Source: Myxococcota bacterium (GTDB taxonomy: Bacteria > Myxococcota_A > Polyangia > Polyangiales > Houyiibacteriaceae). Taken from it: 38,744 nt of DNA. Within the stretch, counting starts at the first letter, position 1, and each line of letters opens with the position of its first letter. Both the position numbers and the translations under genes were made by a program. The DNA lies in NCBI GenBank assembly GCA_025453555.1, contig JALOQC010000064.1, forward strand, positions 1 through 38,744, in the 5' to 3' direction. The notes beneath the pieces were generated by a model, which was given only the letters and a program-made list of their open reading frames with translations, was not told where the DNA came from and ran no database searches. Positions 8,100 through 16,820 of this stretch are shown here, piece after piece.

Positions 8100-9338
8100 T
8101 CACTCCTCGCGCGTGCGACGGTAGAAACGCACCTTCGTTCCCCCCGCGTCGGTGAGCAGCGCGCTGCGGAGCGGCATGTGGGCGCGCCGCACGAGCTCCG
8201 CGTCCGCCGCCACGACCCCGACCTCCCAGCGCGGCGGCAGCGCCTCGATCACCGCGCCGAGCCGATCGTAGAGCGGCCGCAGATCGCGATCGCGCGCGAC
8301 GCGCACGCCCCACGGTGGGTTCGTCACGAGCGCACCTTCGTCGGTGTCGATCCCGAACGGCTCCGACAGCGCAGCCACTCCGTGCTCGAGCTCTACGCCC
8401 GCGCGCTCCGCGTTCGCGCGTGCCGCGATCACCGCGCCCTCGTCGCGATCGCGCGCGAGGATCCGTGGGCTCGGGTCGGCCGACCGACGACCGGCGTGGG
8501 CGCCGACGCCCGCGCGCTCGTCCGCTTCGTCACGCAGACGTGCGAGCAACGCCGCGTCGTGGGTCGGCGCGTCCTCGAACGCGAAGCGACGCGCTCGCCC
8601 GGGCGCGATCCCGCGCGCGAGCATCGCCGCTTCGATCGCGATCGTGCCCGAGCCGGCCATCGGATCGACCAGCGGGCTCCGGCGATCCCAGCCGCTCGTG
8701 ATCACCAGCGCGCGCGCGAGGTCCTCACGGAGCGGTGCCTTCGCGGTCGCGAGCCGGTAACCCCGTCGGTGCAGCGGCGCCCCCGACGTGTCGAGGGAGA
8801 GCGTGACCTCGTCGCGCTCGAAACGCGCGTGCACGAGCGCGACCTCTTCTTCGCCGTCGGCTGCGATCACCGGCCCACCGAGCCGCGCCGCGATCGCCTC
8901 CGCCACGCGCTCGTCGATCGCGCCCGTGTGATGCAAGCGCGAGCGCTGCGCGGTCGAACGAAACCGCACGCGCGCGCCCGCCGTCAGCCAGCGCTCCCAC
9001 GGGAGCTCCGACGCGCGGCGCACGAGCTCCGAAAAGTGGGCTGCGTGGAACCGACCGAGCCGCAGACGCACCTGCGTGGCGAGCCCGAGCTCCAGGTTCG
9101 CGCGGTAGAGCGTGGTGCGATCGCCGTCGAGCTCGATGCCCCCTGCGACCACGCGGGGCTCCAGTCCCGAAGCCGAGAGCCCGAGCGCGCGTGCCTCCTC
9201 GGCCAAGAGCGGCTCGAGCCCCGGCGCCGAGCCCACGAAGAGGCTCATGCGCTCCGCCTCGCGTCGCGCACGGGCGAGCGCTCGCCGCTCCGCGCGCGGC
9301 AGATCGCGTTTGCGTTTGGGCGCGTCGGGCTCCGCCAT
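8100..9338 (-). CDS. THUMP-domain RNA N2-guanine methyltransferase (RlmL-type)
   Basis: 412 aa from ATG at 9338. A basic N-terminus is followed by a ferredoxin-like/THUMP region (about residues 30-165; begins FVGSAPGLEPLLAEEARALG, later AAHFSELVRRASELPWERW). A Rossmann methyltransferase domain follows, with the SAM-binding motif VDPMAGSGTIAIEAA and the catalytic NPPY-like motif LVTNPPWGVRV. This matches the N-terminal half of RlmKL / the YcbY-RlmL family, which makes m2G in 23S rRNA (G2445 in E. coli). The RlmK half is absent, normal for stand-alone RlmL. Cytoplasmic. The exact target base is inferred from the family. It faces the sigma factor gene convergently. Confidence 0.88.
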   Translation of the reverse strand: MAEPDAPKRKRDLPRAERRALARARREAERMSLFVGSAPGLEPLLAEEARALGLSASGLEPRVVAGGIELDGDRTTLYRANLELGLATQVRLRLGRFHAAHFSELVRRASELPWERWLTAGARVRFRSTAQRSRLHHTGAIDERVAEAIAARLGGPVIAADGEEEVALVHARFERDEVTLSLDTSGAPLHRRGYRLATAKAPLREDLARALVITSGWDRRSPLVDPMAGSGTIAIEAAMLARGIAPGRARRFAFEDAPTHDAALLARLRDEADERAGVGAHAGRRSADPSPRILARDRDEGAVIAARANAERAGVELEHGVAALSEPFGIDTDEGALVTNPPWGVRVARDRDLRPLYDRLGAVIEALPPRWEVGVVAADAELVRRAHMPLRSALLTDAGGTKVRFYRRTREE

Positions 9339-9432
9339 CGTGCTCGCTGACTAGAAGCTGATGGCCGATTTCGCAAGCCGCCCTACCGGCGCAGCGAGCG
9401 ACAGCGATTGTAGGCTCGTGGGAGGGGGCCCC

Positions 9433-9476
9433 TCGGGGCTTCATGCCCCGTGGGGGAGGGTCTGGCGACAGACCCT
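9433..9476 (-). terminator. two consecutive hairpins downstream of the PDZ gene
   Basis: Two adjacent stem-loops: CGGGGC-TTCAT-GCCCCG, then AGGGTCTG-GCGA-CAGACCCT, whose stem is a perfect 8 bp with a GNRA-type tetraloop. They lie just after the stop of the minus-strand PDZ protein and before the methyltransferase start, so a terminator or transcript-end stabiliser for the PDZ gene is the simplest reading. Confidence 0.5.
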
Positions 9477-9514
9477 CAGGGAAGCTGTCACGCGTCGCCG
9501 CGGAGTCGAGCCGC

Positions 9515-10954
9515 TCAAAGAAACACGTGCGCGCGGCGCTCCGGATCGCGACGGCGCACCACGAGGGCGAGCGCGGCGAGCGCGGCGCCGATCAGCCACG
9601 CGACGCGGGGCTCTTCGGGCGTGAGCGGGACGGGGCGCGAGAGATCGGTCGCGAAGGCCAGCGCGAGCGCGCCCGCGCCCGCGACGAGCGCGAGCGTGGC
9701 GATGCGGGCGCTCGGAACACGAGGGAGCGCCACGATCGCGATCGCGAGCGGCAACCCGAGCCAGGGCGAGCCCGCGAAGAGGCTCGCGAGCCAGACCGCC
9801 CCGACGCCCTGCGCGAGCGCGACGAGCGGGCGCGTCGTGGGGGCGCGCGAAGGCACGTCGTGCGTGCGAAGTGAGCCCAACGCGAGCGCGGCCGCGAGCG
9901 CACCGACCAGAGCGAGCGGATGACGAAGCGCGACCGTCGCCGACGCACCTCCGTCGACGTGCACGAAGGTCCCGACGACGAGCGCAGCACCGAGCGCGAA
10001 GAGCGCGGCGGGGAGCGCGCGCAGCCGGTGCGTGATCCACGCGTCGACGAGGACCGGAAGCGCGACGAAGGCCGCCACCCACGTGAGGTCGAGGTGGAGG
10101 AACGCGACCAGCGCCGCCGCGGCCGAGGCCGTCACGAGTACGGGTACGAGCTCCACGCCGGGCCGTCGCAGCGACGCGAGCGCGCGGCCACCGGGACCGA
10201 AGAGCACCACGACCGCCGCGAAGAGCGCGAGGAGGATCGCGACGATCGGATCGCCGTGCGACGTCGGCGCGCGCCCGGACAGCACGACCTCGCGTGTGCC
10301 TTCGAGGCCAGGCCGCGCGACGTGGAGCACGATCGACTCCGCGCCGCGCGGCGGACGCAGCTCGTTCGGATCGCGGACGCGGAGCTGACCGATCGCGACG
10401 ATGCGATCGCCCTCCGCCAAGCCGTGGCTCGCGGCGAGCCCACCCGCGCGCACCTCGCTCAGCACCACGCCACCTTCGATCGGGAGCTCTTCGTCGAGGC
10501 TCGCCCCGAGGCGCTCGAGGAACGCCGTGCTCGCCTCGGCGTCGACCGAGGACGCGCCGCCGAGATCGAGCGTGGTCTCCACGCGACCGAGCACCCGGCC
10601 ACCCTGCGCGGCGTCGAACGCGAGCTCCGCGCGACCGACGAAGGTGCCACGCCCGCCGAGCGCAGCGAGGGTCGTGGCGTCGATCGCGTGCTCGGCGCGA
10701 TCGGCGGACGTCACACGCACCGCGAGCGTCTCTTCGACCGCGCACGGCGCCTCGCCCGGGCGTTGGTGGGTGCCGCGCAGCACGAGCGTCCCTGCGCGAC
10801 CGAGCGGGAATCCCTCGCCGAGCACGGTGAGCGTGCTCCCGTCGTCCAGGCGCACGGGGCCCACCACGCTCACGACCAAGAGGTCGCTGCTGGGGGACGG
10901 CGAGCACGCCGCGAGGACCAAGCCGAGCACCATCCCTCGCGAACGCGCGAACAT
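9515..10954 (-). CDS. PDZ-domain multi-pass membrane lipoprotein
   Basis: About 479 aa from ATG 10954; the frame is open to a TTG at 10990, but the 10954 start gives a clean lipoprotein signal (MVLGLVLAACS). Residues about 30-160 form an IPT/TIG-like beta domain (GPVRLDDGSTLTVLGEGFPL). A PDZ domain follows (VVLSEVRAGGLAASHGLAEG, DRIVAIGQLRVRDPNEL). The C-terminal half has seven to nine hydrophobic helices and ends RRRDPERRAHVFL. The PDZ unit normally binds peptide C-termini. This architecture (lipid anchor or signal, TIG, PDZ, polytopic C-half) resembles myxobacterial paralogues with a NuoH-like membrane domain, but I cannot assign a function. There is no HExxH, so it is not a visible site-2 protease. 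Confidence 0.75.
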   Translation of the reverse strand: MFARSRGMVLGLVLAACSPSPSSDLLVVSVVGPVRLDDGSTLTVLGEGFPLGRAGTLVLRGTHQRPGEAPCAVEETLAVRVTSADRAEHAIDATTLAALGGRGTFVGRAELAFDAAQGGRVLGRVETTLDLGGASSVDAEASTAFLERLGASLDEELPIEGGVVLSEVRAGGLAASHGLAEGDRIVAIGQLRVRDPNELRPPRGAESIVLHVARPGLEGTREVVLSGRAPTSHGDPIVAILLALFAAVVVLFGPGGRALASLRRPGVELVPVLVTASAAAALVAFLHLDLTWVAAFVALPVLVDAWITHRLRALPAALFALGAALVVGTFVHVDGGASATVALRHPLALVGALAAALALGSLRTHDVPSRAPTTRPLVALAQGVGAVWLASLFAGSPWLGLPLAIAIVALPRVPSARIATLALVAGAGALALAFATDLSRPVPLTPEEPRVAWLIGAALAALALVVRRRDPERRAHVFL

Positions 10955-11004
10955 CGCCCCGAACGTCGCCGCCACGCGCGATCGGGTCAAATTTGACGTG
11001 TTTC

Positions 11005-11151
11005 GAGCCGGCCGCCGGGCCGAGCGACCCCCGATGTCACGTGAGCGTCGCCGTCACCGAACGATCGAATCGACGTTTTCGGAGCCGGCCGCCAGGCCGA
11101 GCGACCCGACGTCACGTGAGCGTCGCCGTCAGGCGACCGAACCATCGAATC
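11005..11151. repeat. two tandem copies of a 70-77 bp repeat
   Basis: Unit 1 starts at 11005 and unit 2 at 11082. Both open with GAGCCGGCCGCC(G/A)GGCC, continue GAGCGACCC, share TCACGTGAGCGTCGCCGTCA, and end in CGATCGAATCG or CCATCGAATCG. The unit contains the short palindromes GGCCGGCC-like and TCACGTGA. It lies between the PDZ gene start and the tRNA gene. It may be a REP-like intergenic element or a duplicated regulatory segment. Confidence 0.6.
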
Positions 11152-11373
11152 GAAGCGGAATCGTTCGAGGCGAAGAGGACGCCGTCCGCGAAGCCGAGCG
11201 ATCTGCGAAACGCTCGGGGCCGCGTGTGAGCGAAGCGATGCATCCCGGACCATCCGGTCGCGCGGGCCACGAAGTCGAGCGCGTGGGGCCCGGCGGGCAC
11301 GATGCTCTCGAGACGGCGGGCAGCGAAATAGAATGAGGCGAGAGGATCGCTCCTCTCGCCTCCAAAGCTCGGG

Positions 11374-11446
11374 TGGAGCGAAGGGGGATCGAACCCCTGA
11401 CCTTCGCACTGCCAGTGCGACGCTCTCCCAGCTGAGCTACCGCCCC
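11374..11446 (-). tRNA. tRNA-Ala (anticodon GGC)
   Basis: On the minus strand the 73-nt cloverleaf reads GGGGCGG acceptor, D-arm TAGCTCAGCTGGGAGAGC, anticodon stem-loop TCGCA-CTGGCAG-TGCGA with anticodon GGC, T-arm AGGGG-TTCGATC-CCCCT and acceptor TCGCTCC plus discriminator A. The acceptor contains two G-T wobbles. CCA is not encoded. Upstream on the same strand is TTGACGG (about 11499-11504), a candidate -35, and a CCCGCG-AAA-CGCGGG hairpin lies at 11455-11469 between it and the gene. Confidence 0.96.
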
Positions 11447-11610
11447 GAGAACTTCCCGCGTTTCGCGGGACCGGAGGTGTGACTTAGGCCCTGGGGACCG
11501 TCAAGGGATTTCGATTCCCTCCATGGGCGATGCAGCTCGGGTGGAGCGACCTCCCGGCCTCGTCGTGGGAGCCCTGACGGCGCGCGTTCGTCGTTCGGTC
11601 AGAATGCAGG

Positions 11611-11940
11611 GTGCCTCGACCCCACCACGTCCTGACGTTCACGGACACCCTGACCGAGCCCACGCTGAAGGCGCAGTTCGAGGCGCTCGAGCGCTTTCTG
11701 AGCCGACAGCAGACGCCGATCGGTTTGGTCGTCGACTGCACCGCGATGACCGCCTACACGCCCGAGGCGCGTGCGCTCTTCGTCGAGTGGCACCGCGCGA
11801 ACCGCGAGCGCATCCACGCGGTCGGCATCGTCACGACCAACATGCTCTGGCACATGATCGTGCGGACGATGGCGTTGGCGTCGGGCCAGACGATGCGTCC
11901 GTTCGTCGAGCTCGAACGGGCGATCGCGTTCGTGAGCTGA
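11611..11940 (+). CDS. small STAS/SpoIIAA-like protein
   Basis: 109 aa from GTG at 11611. The product shows a strand, an amphipathic helix (TLKAQFEALERFLSRQQ), then LVVDCTAMTAYTPEARALFV, RIHAVGIVTTNMLWHMIVRT and the last helix ELERAIAFV. This alternation of strand and helix, with 'VVD' in the middle, is typical of the short SpoIIAA/STAS-like proteins numerous in myxobacteria. The protein at 35008-35511 has the same layout (VVVDTRNGA, IRSLAYVLIGDGVMTTLART). Role unknown, possibly partner binding. Cytoplasmic. No neighbour with an obvious link. Confidence 0.65.
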   Translation: MPRPHHVLTFTDTLTEPTLKAQFEALERFLSRQQTPIGLVVDCTAMTAYTPEARALFVEWHRANRERIHAVGIVTTNMLWHMIVRTMALASGQTMRPFVELERAIAFVS

Positions 11941-12091
11941 CCGACCGCGGCCTCCGACGTTTCGGATCTGGAAGCCCGGAGCTCTGATGTGGTCGGGCGC
12001 GCTCCGCAGCGCTCGCGAAGGCTGCGCCTGCGAAGGCAGCGCCCGCCACCCGCAGGTATGCGCTGCACGAACCGGTGTTGACGCCACAGGC

Positions 12092-12118
12092 GGCTGACGC
12101 GCGCGTCGCGCGTCAGCC
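12092..12118. terminator. hairpin between convergent STAS-like and kinase genes
   Basis: A perfect 12-bp stem GGCTGACGCGCG / CGCGCGTCAGCC with a 3-nt loop, in the 243-bp gap between two convergent genes (stops at 11940 and 12184). A bidirectional terminator is likely. The rest of the gap shows nothing else I can support. Confidence 0.55.
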
Positions 12119-12183
12119 CGCTGTCGGCGGCGACGGTACCGTGATGGACGCGAGATTCGAAGCACTGGACCCCACGAATCGCA

Positions 12184-13962
12184 TCACGTGCGTTTTTCAG
12201 CAGCCTGCTCGCGACATCGGACGAAGACGCGCACGACGATGTCGGTGGCGATCGGCTTACCGAAGGAAGCCCCGCGCAGCGCGGCATCGAGGCATCGCGT
12301 GACCGGGGCAGGACCGACCGCCAACCCCGCGCCGACCACGTAGCCAGCATCGTTCGTTCGAAGATGGAGATCCGCCGCGCCCGGATGCTCCGCGACGCAG
12401 CGCGTCGGGGACCGGTCGGTGATGGCATGCCGCACGCGCGAGGGCTCGAAGGGACCTTGGATGCTCCCGAACGTCAGCTCGCAGGAGCTCTCGTCGACGA
12501 GACGCCCTTGAACGCTCGGGGGCAACGTGTCGCGGTCGCCATCCGCCGGGCTGGCGCTTCCGTAGTCACCACCGGGAGCGACGCGGCACGGGTCGGAACA
12601 GCGAGCACGCCCAGGTTCGTGCGGGCGGGCGCGCAAACGCGCAGACTCATGCCTCGTGGGGAGATCGGCGACGGGTGCGCCGAGAAGAATCCCCTCCGAC
12701 TCTTGGGATCCACGAAGCGCGAGTCGTTCGTCCACCACGAGCGCCTCCGAACCGGACTCCTCTCGTCCCGAGGCCATCGGCTCGGCCGAGGCATCCGGTG
12801 AAATGACCTCCGAGTCGCCGAGCGAGCGCTCGACCGCAGTCGGGACCGGCTCGAGGGGTCTTTCGGACAGCGCTGCAAAGGTCGCCACGAAGACGACGGC
12901 CCCCAGCACGGTCCCCCCGAACAACCATGCGATTCGAGGAGCTCGACGAGACGTCGTGCGATGCGGGAGGGGCGAGAGTGGAACGGAGATCGCCGGCGCC
13001 TCCTCGCGAACAGGTGCTCCCCGTGCGGTCGAGAGCCCCGTAGGGAGGTGCGAACGCGAGACGGCGACGGGTATGGCTCGACCCGCCTCGAGCGCGCCGG
13101 GTGCGCGGGCGGCGTGTAGCGCGTGGACCTCGGATGAGAGCCACGGCCCGAGCGCCTTCCTCATCTCCGCCGCGCTCGCGAAGCGTGCCTCGCGATCGAC
13201 CGCGACGGCGCGCATCACGACCGCGACGAGCGGTGCCGGAACATGGGGTGCGAGCGCGCCGATCGGAGCGAAGCGCCCTTCGAGGATCGGCAGCAACACC
13301 TCGGGGCCGCCGGGCTGGAACGCCGGGCGACCCACGAGCATCGCGTAGAGCACGAGCCCCAGGGCGTAGAGATCCACGCGGTGATCGATGGGGCGACCGA
13401 GCGCTTGCTCCGGCGCCATGTACGTCGGTGTCCCGATGACCTGTCCCGTCGCAGTCAGCCGCTGCCAGGCGCGCGACTCGTAGAGCTTCGCGATCCCGAA
13501 GTCGATCACCTTCACCACGTCCGCGACTCCTGCCAGCCGCGTGAGGAAGAGGTTTCCGGGTTTGATGTCGCGGTGGACGATGCCCGCTCGGTGCGCGGCC
13601 CCGAGCGCATCGAGGATTTGATCCGTGACGAAAACGGCCTGCGCGATCGGCATCGCGCCGTCGCGTGCAACACGATCCGCGAGCGACTCGCCGACCAAGA
13701 GCTCCAGCGCGAGAAAGGGCCCGTGCGTCGCGTCGACTCCATAGTCGGAGACCTGCGCGATGTGGGGATGTGCGAGCGCCGCAGCCGCGAACGCCTCCCG
13801 ACGAAACCGTTCGCAGAGCTCGACCTCGCCCGCGAGGTGCGGGTGGAGCGTCTTGATCGCGAGGCGGCGTCCGATCGTCCGGTCGATGGCCTCATGCACG
13901 GCGCCCATCCCGCCGCCGGCCAACGTGCGCACGAGCTCGTAGCGTCCGCCGACGACCTTCAC
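12184..13962 (-). CDS. transmembrane Ser/Thr protein kinase (Pkn type)
   Basis: 592 aa from GTG at 13962 (MKVVGGRYELV). The N-terminal kinase domain (about residues 6-270) has the Gly loop LAGGGMGAVHEA, VAIK-type Lys in RRLAIKTLH, the catalytic loop IVHRDIKPGNLFL, the metal-binding VIDFGIAKL and YMAPEQALGRP, so it should be active. An unstructured segment with basic residues leads to one transmembrane helix (IAWLFGGTVLGAVVFVATFA, about residue 345). The external part carries paired cysteines (ARCSDPC) and a C-terminal module with GAADLHLRTNDAGYVVG and ending VVRVFVRC, similar in style to domains at the end of other myxobacterial kinases. It is expected to sense an envelope signal and phosphorylate cytosolic Ser/Thr. 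The upstream 159 bp are duplicated at 14970. Confidence 0.92.
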   Translation of the reverse strand: MKVVGGRYELVRTLAGGGMGAVHEAIDRTIGRRLAIKTLHPHLAGEVELCERFRREAFAAAALAHPHIAQVSDYGVDATHGPFLALELLVGESLADRVARDGAMPIAQAVFVTDQILDALGAAHRAGIVHRDIKPGNLFLTRLAGVADVVKVIDFGIAKLYESRAWQRLTATGQVIGTPTYMAPEQALGRPIDHRVDLYALGLVLYAMLVGRPAFQPGGPEVLLPILEGRFAPIGALAPHVPAPLVAVVMRAVAVDREARFASAAEMRKALGPWLSSEVHALHAARAPGALEAGRAIPVAVSRSHLPTGLSTARGAPVREEAPAISVPLSPLPHRTTSRRAPRIAWLFGGTVLGAVVFVATFAALSERPLEPVPTAVERSLGDSEVISPDASAEPMASGREESGSEALVVDERLALRGSQESEGILLGAPVADLPTRHESARLRARPHEPGRARCSDPCRVAPGGDYGSASPADGDRDTLPPSVQGRLVDESSCELTFGSIQGPFEPSRVRHAITDRSPTRCVAEHPGAADLHLRTNDAGYVVGAGLAVGPAPVTRCLDAALRGASFGKPIATDIVVRVFVRCREQAAEKRT

Positions 13963-14105
13963 GTGGGAACGCTACCGGGCATCCCCTGTGGCTACGCGCC
14001 AACTTCCATCGAATCGGCGCCACCTCGGAGCCAACGATCGGTGGGGGATCCACAACCGCTTCAAGCGCCGCTCGAGTGGCTCGTTCTCGAGCGGCTCATC
14101 ATCCT
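13947..14105. repeat. 159-bp duplicated upstream module, copy 1 (kinase promoter)
   Basis: This segment is repeated at 14970-15128, offset by exactly 1023 bp with few differences and no gaps seen. It covers the first five codons of the kinase (minus strand), its GTG start and about 140 bp upstream. It contains the direct repeat GCGCCA (13996 and 14017) and a palindrome CCGCTCGAG-N9-CTCGAGCGG (14068-14094) that looks like an operator. In copy 2 one arm of the palindrome is changed. Confidence 0.85.
13996..14022 (-). promoter_or_regulatory. 21-bp-spaced direct repeat GCGCCA-N15-GCGCCA, site 1 (kinase)
   Basis: GCGCCAA at 13996 and GCGCCA at 14017, with ATCGA in the spacer at the same position as in the other three sites. 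The near edge is 34 nt upstream of the kinase GTG. A degenerate third unit (GAGCCA) follows 11 bp later. Full motif: GCGCCAA-N5-(A/G)TCG(A/G)-N4-GCGCCA. Candidate regulator-binding site. Confidence 0.5.
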
Positions 14106-14386
14106 CTACGATCTCCGTGCATGATCCGCTCCGACAGAGGAAAGGACACGTTTCGCTCGCTGCTGGAGGGCTGTTCGGGCAACCTCGTCACAGGCACCAG
14201 CGCGTGATCGTGCTCCGCGCACGCAACGCGGAGGTGGGGAAGAAGTCGAGGCGCCGTCGACGTCGTCGTGGTTGCGGAGCCAACGACTCACCTGCGTGAT
14301 CGCAGAACGCCCGAAGCGGCGATGCGCAGTCCGGAACCAGCCCGAGCCGCGCACTGGTGCGTCCGTCGCGCTGGATGAGTCCGGAA
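14106..14386. other. interval between the kinase promoter copy and the beta-lactamase remnant
   Basis: I see no convincing gene here. Minus-strand frames give Arg/Ser-rich products without a recognisable family. The end of the degraded beta-lactamase-like gene may extend into it. Confidence 0.3.
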
Positions 14387-14985
14387 TCACGCGCAGGTTC
14401 CAGCGGAGTCAAACGCGGTTCCCCGAAGCCCCTCTGCAACGCCCCGCGGAAGGCGGCGCGGCGCCGGGCGGGGAACGTCATACGCGCCGTCCTCCACGAC
14501 GATGGCGGCGACCGTCGCGGTCATGGCCTTAATGTCGGAGCCGAGGTGCCACAGATCGCCGAGCTCCACGAAGTCGTCGCTCTCCACGCGCCGGCGACCG
14601 GCCACGCCGATCGCGACGGCGCCATCACCAGCGACCACCGCGCGCGACCAGACCATGCGCCGCGCGCACAGCTTCCACCTCCGCAGACCGTCCGAGTCTC
14701 CAAATCAGGGTCCTTCTGTCGGCGCGCTCTGCGCTTCTGAATCGGCGTCCTTCTGTCGGTGCGCTCCGTCCTCCCGTCGGTGCGCTCTGCGCTTCGAACG
14801 GCTCGCGGGGCGCGGGCGTCGACAACCCGTCTGTCGTCGTCCTCGGCCGGCGCGGGACCCTGGCTGCCCCCCGAAGACTCCGCCGCGGGCTCGCTGGGTG
14901 GCGTCGACGCAGGCGCCGCGGCCGAGCACGCGACGCAGCAGAGCAGGTATACCCACGTTCGCCAACTAGCGCCGACGACTTTCAC
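14387..14985 (-). pseudogene. decayed beta-lactamase-family (serine hydrolase) lipoprotein
   Basis: GTG at 14985, in the same position within the duplicated module as the kinase start, opens MKVVGASWRTWVYLLCCVAC, a lipoprotein signal, followed by an Ala/Pro/Ser/Glu linker. A stretch of short tandem DNA repeats (GTCGGTGCGCTC-like units, about 14705-14800) encodes ERTDGR-type repeats. Further on, in another frame, the product reads LWHLGSDIKAMTATVAAIVV, matching the S-x-x-K helix of class-C-beta-lactamase/esterase proteins (GSD.KAMTA). At least one frameshift lies between signal and catalytic helix, and the rest of the domain (Y-x-N and H-x-G regions) is not visible. Non-functional as it stands. 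Confidence 0.55.
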
Positions 14986-15128
14986 GTGGGAGCGCGACCG
15001 AGCATCCCGTGCGGCTACGCGCCAACTTCCATCGGATCGGCGCCACCTCGGCGCCAACGATCGGTGGGGGATCCACAACCGCTTTAAGCGTCGTTTAAGT
15101 GGCTCGTTCTCGAGCGGCTCATCATCCT
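14970..15128. repeat. 159-bp duplicated upstream module, copy 2
   Basis: Second copy of 13947-14105. It carries the same GTG and first codons (MKVVG) but then continues into a lipoprotein signal instead of the kinase. The inner palindrome arm is altered (TTTAAG in place of CTCGAG), and the GCGCCA array is perfect here with three units at 15019, 15040 and 15051. It lies between the divergent lipoprotein gene at 15315 and the decayed gene. Confidence 0.85.
15019..15056 (-). promoter_or_regulatory. GCGCCA direct-repeat site 2 (three units, 21 and 11 bp apart)
   Basis: GCGCCA occurs at 15019, 15040 and 15051, spacings of 21 and 11 bp, that is two helical turns and one. It is 34 nt upstream of the GTG at 14985 and could also act on the divergent gene at 15315. 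Same 27-bp core as the sites at 13996, 24393 and 26896. Confidence 0.5.
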
Positions 15129-15314
15129 ATCGCTTGCTCGCGACCGAGCAGCCGGCTCGGGGATGGTGGACCAGCCGACCCATGGAGCGGTCCACGAGCC
15201 AACCGTCCAGCGAACCACGACGGACCGGTTCGGCGAGGAGCTCGCCGCTCTGCGTCGCTCCCACGCGGCGCCAGCCGTCTCGAGGATCAAACCACATATG
15301 CCCGAAGGGATCTC

Positions 15315-16820
15315 ATGACTAAGAGAGTGAAACCAACCAACGATGCAATCTGCCGAGCGTGTCTACTGGCTCTGGTCGCATCGGGCTGCGGTGGTGGCGG
15401 CGATCTCGGCGACGACGCCTCGGTCATGGATGACGCATCGATCTCGACCGATGCCTCGCTCTCGACGGATGCTTCGAGCTCGATCGACACCGGGACGCCG
15501 CCCACCGACGCGAGCACGTCCACCGATGCCATCGTTCCGGAGGATGGCGCGTCTCCCGACCTCGACGGCGGGCTGGACTCCGGTGAACCCACGTTCTCCT
15601 GCGACGCGTGCGCGTTCGGGTGCGATGCGAGTGGTCTCGCGTGTCGTCCCCCCGCGTTCTCGAACGTGAGCGCCGACGTCGTCGAAGGCGCCACCGCGCG
15701 ACTCGTGATCGAACGTGGGGTCGAAGCGGAGCTCGACACGGACACCGGCGCGATGGGCTCGCTTCGACCCGGTGGTGCCGGCATCCGGAACGGCGTCGGC
15801 TTCTACCCGGGAACGAGCACCACGCCTAGTGTCCTCACGGTAGCGACGCTGACGCTCGAAGAGCGCGCACGGCTTCGACTTCGGGGAACCCGCGCCGTCG
15901 TCATCGTCGCCTCGGGCGACGTGGTCATCGACGGGACGATCGACGCGTCCGCTGGCTGTCGGGATGGCGCAGCACGATGCGCAGGACCCGGTGGCGGGAC
16001 CGGGGGCTACGTCGAACGGATGACCGTGGTCGCCGCCGGGGGCTGCGGCCCTGGCTTGGACGGGCGCGCCATCGGCTCTCGGACCGACGTCGGCTTTCGT
16101 TATTCGAACTGTTTCGGCGGCGGAGGCGGTGCGCACGGACAAGCGGGCGCGCGCGGTGCTCCCCCCGGACCCGGCGGTGATCCTGGCGCGCTCGGCGGCG
16201 CGATCGACGGGTGTGGTGGCGACTCGCTCGCACCTCTGGTCGGCGGCTCGGGCGGCGGTGCGGCGCGTGTCGGCGGAGAAGGCGGCGGCGGCGGCGGCGC
16301 CGTGCAGATCGCCTCTGCGACGCGGATCGAGATTGGCGAGCGTGGTGCCGTGTTGGCCTCGGGTGCGGGCGGTGCCGGCGCGGGTTTCGTCAACGTGTAC
16401 CCCGGATCGCGAGGGGCGTACCCGGTGGGCGGAGGCGGCGGTGGCGGCGGCGCGGGCGGAGGAATCCTGCTCGAAGCGCCCGTCGTCGCGGTCTCGTTCG
16501 GTGCGGTGCTCGTCGCCAACGGTGGCGCGGGCGGAGGCAGCTCCACCGAAGGCACACGAGTCTACGACGGCGAGGACGGGCGCCCGGACGAAGAGCCTGC
16601 GCGCGGAGGCACGCCAGGGGTCGACTGCGATCCGAGCGACGCCTGTGGTCGTGGCGGCGACGGAGGGAGCCTGGTCTCGACACCCACCGAAGGACAGTAC
16701 GGCGGCGGTGGCGGCGGCGCTGGACGCATCCGAATTCGGGCCACGACGGTTGGGCTCTCGGTCGACGCAGGCGCCATCGTGTCGCCTGCCTACTCGACCG
16801 CTCGGCTTGGTCCAGCCTGA
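15315..16820 (+). CDS. large Gly-rich lipoprotein
   Basis: 501 aa; the ATG at 15315 is chosen for the preceding GAAGGGAT and the following lipoprotein signal (LLALVASGCGGGG). Residues about 25-85 are an Asp/Ser/Thr-rich linker, then a short Cys cluster (FSCDACAFGCDASGLAC). The body is a Gly-rich beta-type fold with repeated GGGGGAHGQAG, GGSGGGAARVGGEG and GGGGAGGGILLEAP motifs separated by strand segments (AVVIVASGDVVIDGTIDASA). Such proteins are common surface lipoproteins in this group and are often labelled PE-PGRS-like; function unknown. The C-terminus (IVSPAYSTARLGPA) ends where IS66 homology begins, so the last few residues may be altered by that insertion. Confidence 0.82.
   Translation: MTKRVKPTNDAICRACLLALVASGCGGGGDLGDDASVMDDASISTDASLSTDASSSIDTGTPPTDASTSTDAIVPEDGASPDLDGGLDSGEPTFSCDACAFGCDASGLACRPPAFSNVSADVVEGATARLVIERGVEAELDTDTGAMGSLRPGGAGIRNGVGFYPGTSTTPSVLTVATLTLEERARLRLRGTRAVVIVASGDVVIDGTIDASAGCRDGAARCAGPGGGTGGYVERMTVVAAGGCGPGLDGRAIGSRTDVGFRYSNCFGGGGGAHGQAGARGAPPGPGGDPGALGGAIDGCGGDSLAPLVGGSGGGAARVGGEGGGGGGAVQIASATRIEIGERGAVLASGAGGAGAGFVNVYPGSRGAYPVGGGGGGGGAGGGILLEAPVVAVSFGAVLVANGGAGGGSSTEGTRVYDGEDGRPDEEPARGGTPGVDCDPSDACGRGGDGGSLVSTPTEGQYGGGGGGAGRIRIRATTVGLSVDAGAIVSPAYSTARLGPA

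Noticed and set aside
15925-16555. Minus-strand Pro-rich and Arg-rich ORFs opposite the Gly-rich lipoprotein
   Set aside because: Antisense of Gly codons gives Pro/Arg runs; these are shadows.
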